From: Sedimentibacter sp. MB31-C6
GTDB lineage: Bacteria; Bacillota; Clostridia; Tissierellales; Sedimentibacteraceae
NCBI RefSeq assembly: GCF_035934735.1
Contig: NZ_CP142396.1
Location: forward strand, 1,178,001-1,242,000
DNA length: 64,000 nt
Direction: 5' to 3'
Part shown: piece by piece, positions 63,146-64,000 of the stretch
Layout: the number at the start of each line of letters is the position of its first letter
How positions within the stretch are numbered: the stretch's first letter is position 1
The notes under the pieces: generated by a model
The model's input: the letters and a program-made list of their open reading frames with translations, nothing else
Told to the model about the DNA's origin: nothing
Databases searched by the model: none
Program-made: the position numbers and the translations under genes

Positions 63146-63846
63146 TGAAAGAAGTACTCAAAATTAGTAATTTATCAAAGAAATATTATAATAAAACAGC
63201 TCTTGAAGATATAGGATTGAATTTAGAAATAGGTAAAATATATGGATTAATTGGACCAAATGGCAGCGGTAAAACTACGTTAATGAAAATCATTGCAGGT
63301 CTTCATAAGCAAACATCAGGAGAAGTATTAATAGATGGTACTCCTTTATCATATAAAACTAAAGGAGATGTTTCATATATGCCTACTGAGAATTATTTAT
63401 ATGATTCCTTTAAAGTAAAAGATATTATAAAATATTATTCAGATATGTATTCTGATTTTAGAACAGATTATGCAATGCAAATATTAAATGACATAAATGT
63501 TGATTCAAATTTTAAAGTATCTAAATTATCATCTGGTTTAATTGGAAAGTTAAAAGTTACTCTTGCATTAAGTCGTGATGTTGACATATATATGCTTGAT
63601 GAACCTCTAAATGGTGTTGATATATTATCAAGAGAAATAATTATGGATTTAATAATAAAGTCTTTTAATGAAAATAAAATAATAATAATTTCAAGTCATT
63701 TAGTTAGTGTAATGGAAAAACTGTTAGACTCAGTAATATTTTTAAAAGATGGAAAAATAGAAGTTGATGGTGATGCTGAAGAATTAAGAAAGCAATACGG
63801 CACTTCAATAGAAGGCATCTATAAGGAGGTTTACAAAAATGTATAA
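63145..63846 (+). CDS. ABC transporter ATP-binding protein of the YtrA-type operon
   Basis: 233 residues. Walker A GPNGSGKTT (37-45), signature LSSGLIGKLKV rather than LSGGQ (~131), Walker B IYMLDEPLNGVD and switch His in ISSHLVSVM. Shorter than the exporter ATPase at 16.3 kb. Coupled to the GntR gene (TAATG) and overlapping the following permease by eight bases. Related systems respond to cell-wall-active peptides; substrate here unknown. Confidence 0.92.
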   Translation: MKEVLKISNLSKKYYNKTALEDIGLNLEIGKIYGLIGPNGSGKTTLMKIIAGLHKQTSGEVLIDGTPLSYKTKGDVSYMPTENYLYDSFKVKDIIKYYSDMYSDFRTDYAMQILNDINVDSNFKVSKLSSGLIGKLKVTLALSRDVDIYMLDEPLNGVDILSREIIMDLIIKSFNENKIIIISSHLVSVMEKLLDSVIFLKDGKIEVDGDAEELRKQYGTSIEGIYKEVYKNV

Positions 63847-64000
63847 TATAATAAAATATGAATTTTTAAGAAAACATAAAATGTTTTTAATAACTGCTGT
63901 CACTGCTATAATTATTAATCTCATTGCAATTATTAATAAAGGGGTTACAGGAAGTATATCATGCTTATCACTTTTTCCTGTTGCAATATCGATTCTATAT
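63839..64000 (+). CDS. ABC transporter permease of the YtrA-type operon, cut by window end
   Basis: First 54 codons only. Begins MYNIIKYEFLRKHKMFL and continues into a hydrophobic helix (ITAVTAIIINLIAII). GGAGG nine bases before ATG; overlaps the ATPase stop by eight bases. The opening resembles ABC-2 membrane subunits; the rest is outside the window. Confidence 0.8.
   Translation, partial: MYNIIKYEFLRKHKMFLITAVTAIIINLIAIINKGVTGSISCLSLFPVAISILY

Overview
The window is a 64 kb stretch of low-GC, AT-rich DNA with strong Shine-Dalgarno sites, sigma-A-type promoters and many Rho-independent hairpins. It reads as an anaerobic Bacillota chromosome of the class Clostridia or a close relative. Supporting genes are pyruvate:ferredoxin oxidoreductase, a B12-dependent ribonucleotide reductase, the arginine deiminase pathway, a clostridial acyl-ACP thioesterase, FeoAB, and a giant activase of the 2-hydroxyacyl-CoA dehydratase family. 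No phage, transposase or CRISPR array was seen. The genus cannot be fixed from reading alone.

Layout. 1-2.4 kb: cell-wall pair murF and a VanG-like D-Ala ligase (cut by the left edge). 2.5 kb: a decayed gene fragment. 2.8-6.4 kb: pyruvate:ferredoxin oxidoreductase. 6.8-9.6 kb: uvrC-hprK. 9.7-14.5 kb: M20 tripeptidase-like gene, nrdJ under a two-box NrdR operator, acyl-ACP thioesterase. 14.6-22.3 kb: accessory block with three TetR regulators, each next to its own palindromic operator, controlling an ABC-2 exporter, a rifampicin-phosphotransferase-like enzyme and a small membrane protein. 22.4-25.5 kb: small accessory genes (GIY-YIG-like, DUF6530-like, papain-like, uracil-DNA glycosylase, msrA). 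25.6-28.5 kb: ArsR regulator plus a four-domain sulfur-transfer flavoprotein. 28.5-31.1 kb: Fur-controlled feoA-feoB and a tiny Cys-rich partner. 31.2-36.9 kb: PII-like protein, UPF0173 hydrolase and a livKHMGF branched-chain amino-acid importer. 37.3-41.7 kb: 1443-residue activase. 41.7-45.2 kb: arcABC.

45.4-57.2 kb holds two tandem rRNA operons, both on the minus strand. Their 23S genes are identical and carry a long insertion in helix 45. The 16S genes are alike except that the promoter-proximal copy has a ~190-nt base-paired insertion in helix 6 (V1). tRNA-Ala(UGC) is present in only one operon. The spacers contain repeated structured modules, and three near-identical promoters drive the first operon.

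57.2-61.2 kb is the housekeeping cluster birA-dusB-greA-lysS. 61.3-62.6 kb is a class V aminotransferase behind a T-box whose specifier reads as serine. The right edge holds a YtrA-type GntR/ABC operon whose permease is cut off.

The genes describe an amino-acid-fermenting anaerobe: pyruvate oxidation with ferredoxin reduction, arginine catabolism to ATP, branched-chain amino-acid uptake, iron uptake and sulfane-sulfur handling. Points most worth a second look are the heterogeneous 16S with its insertion, the 23S helix-45 insertion, the repeated rRNA spacer modules, the two-activase fusion protein, the Rph-like enzyme in its TetR context and the sulfur-transfer fusion.
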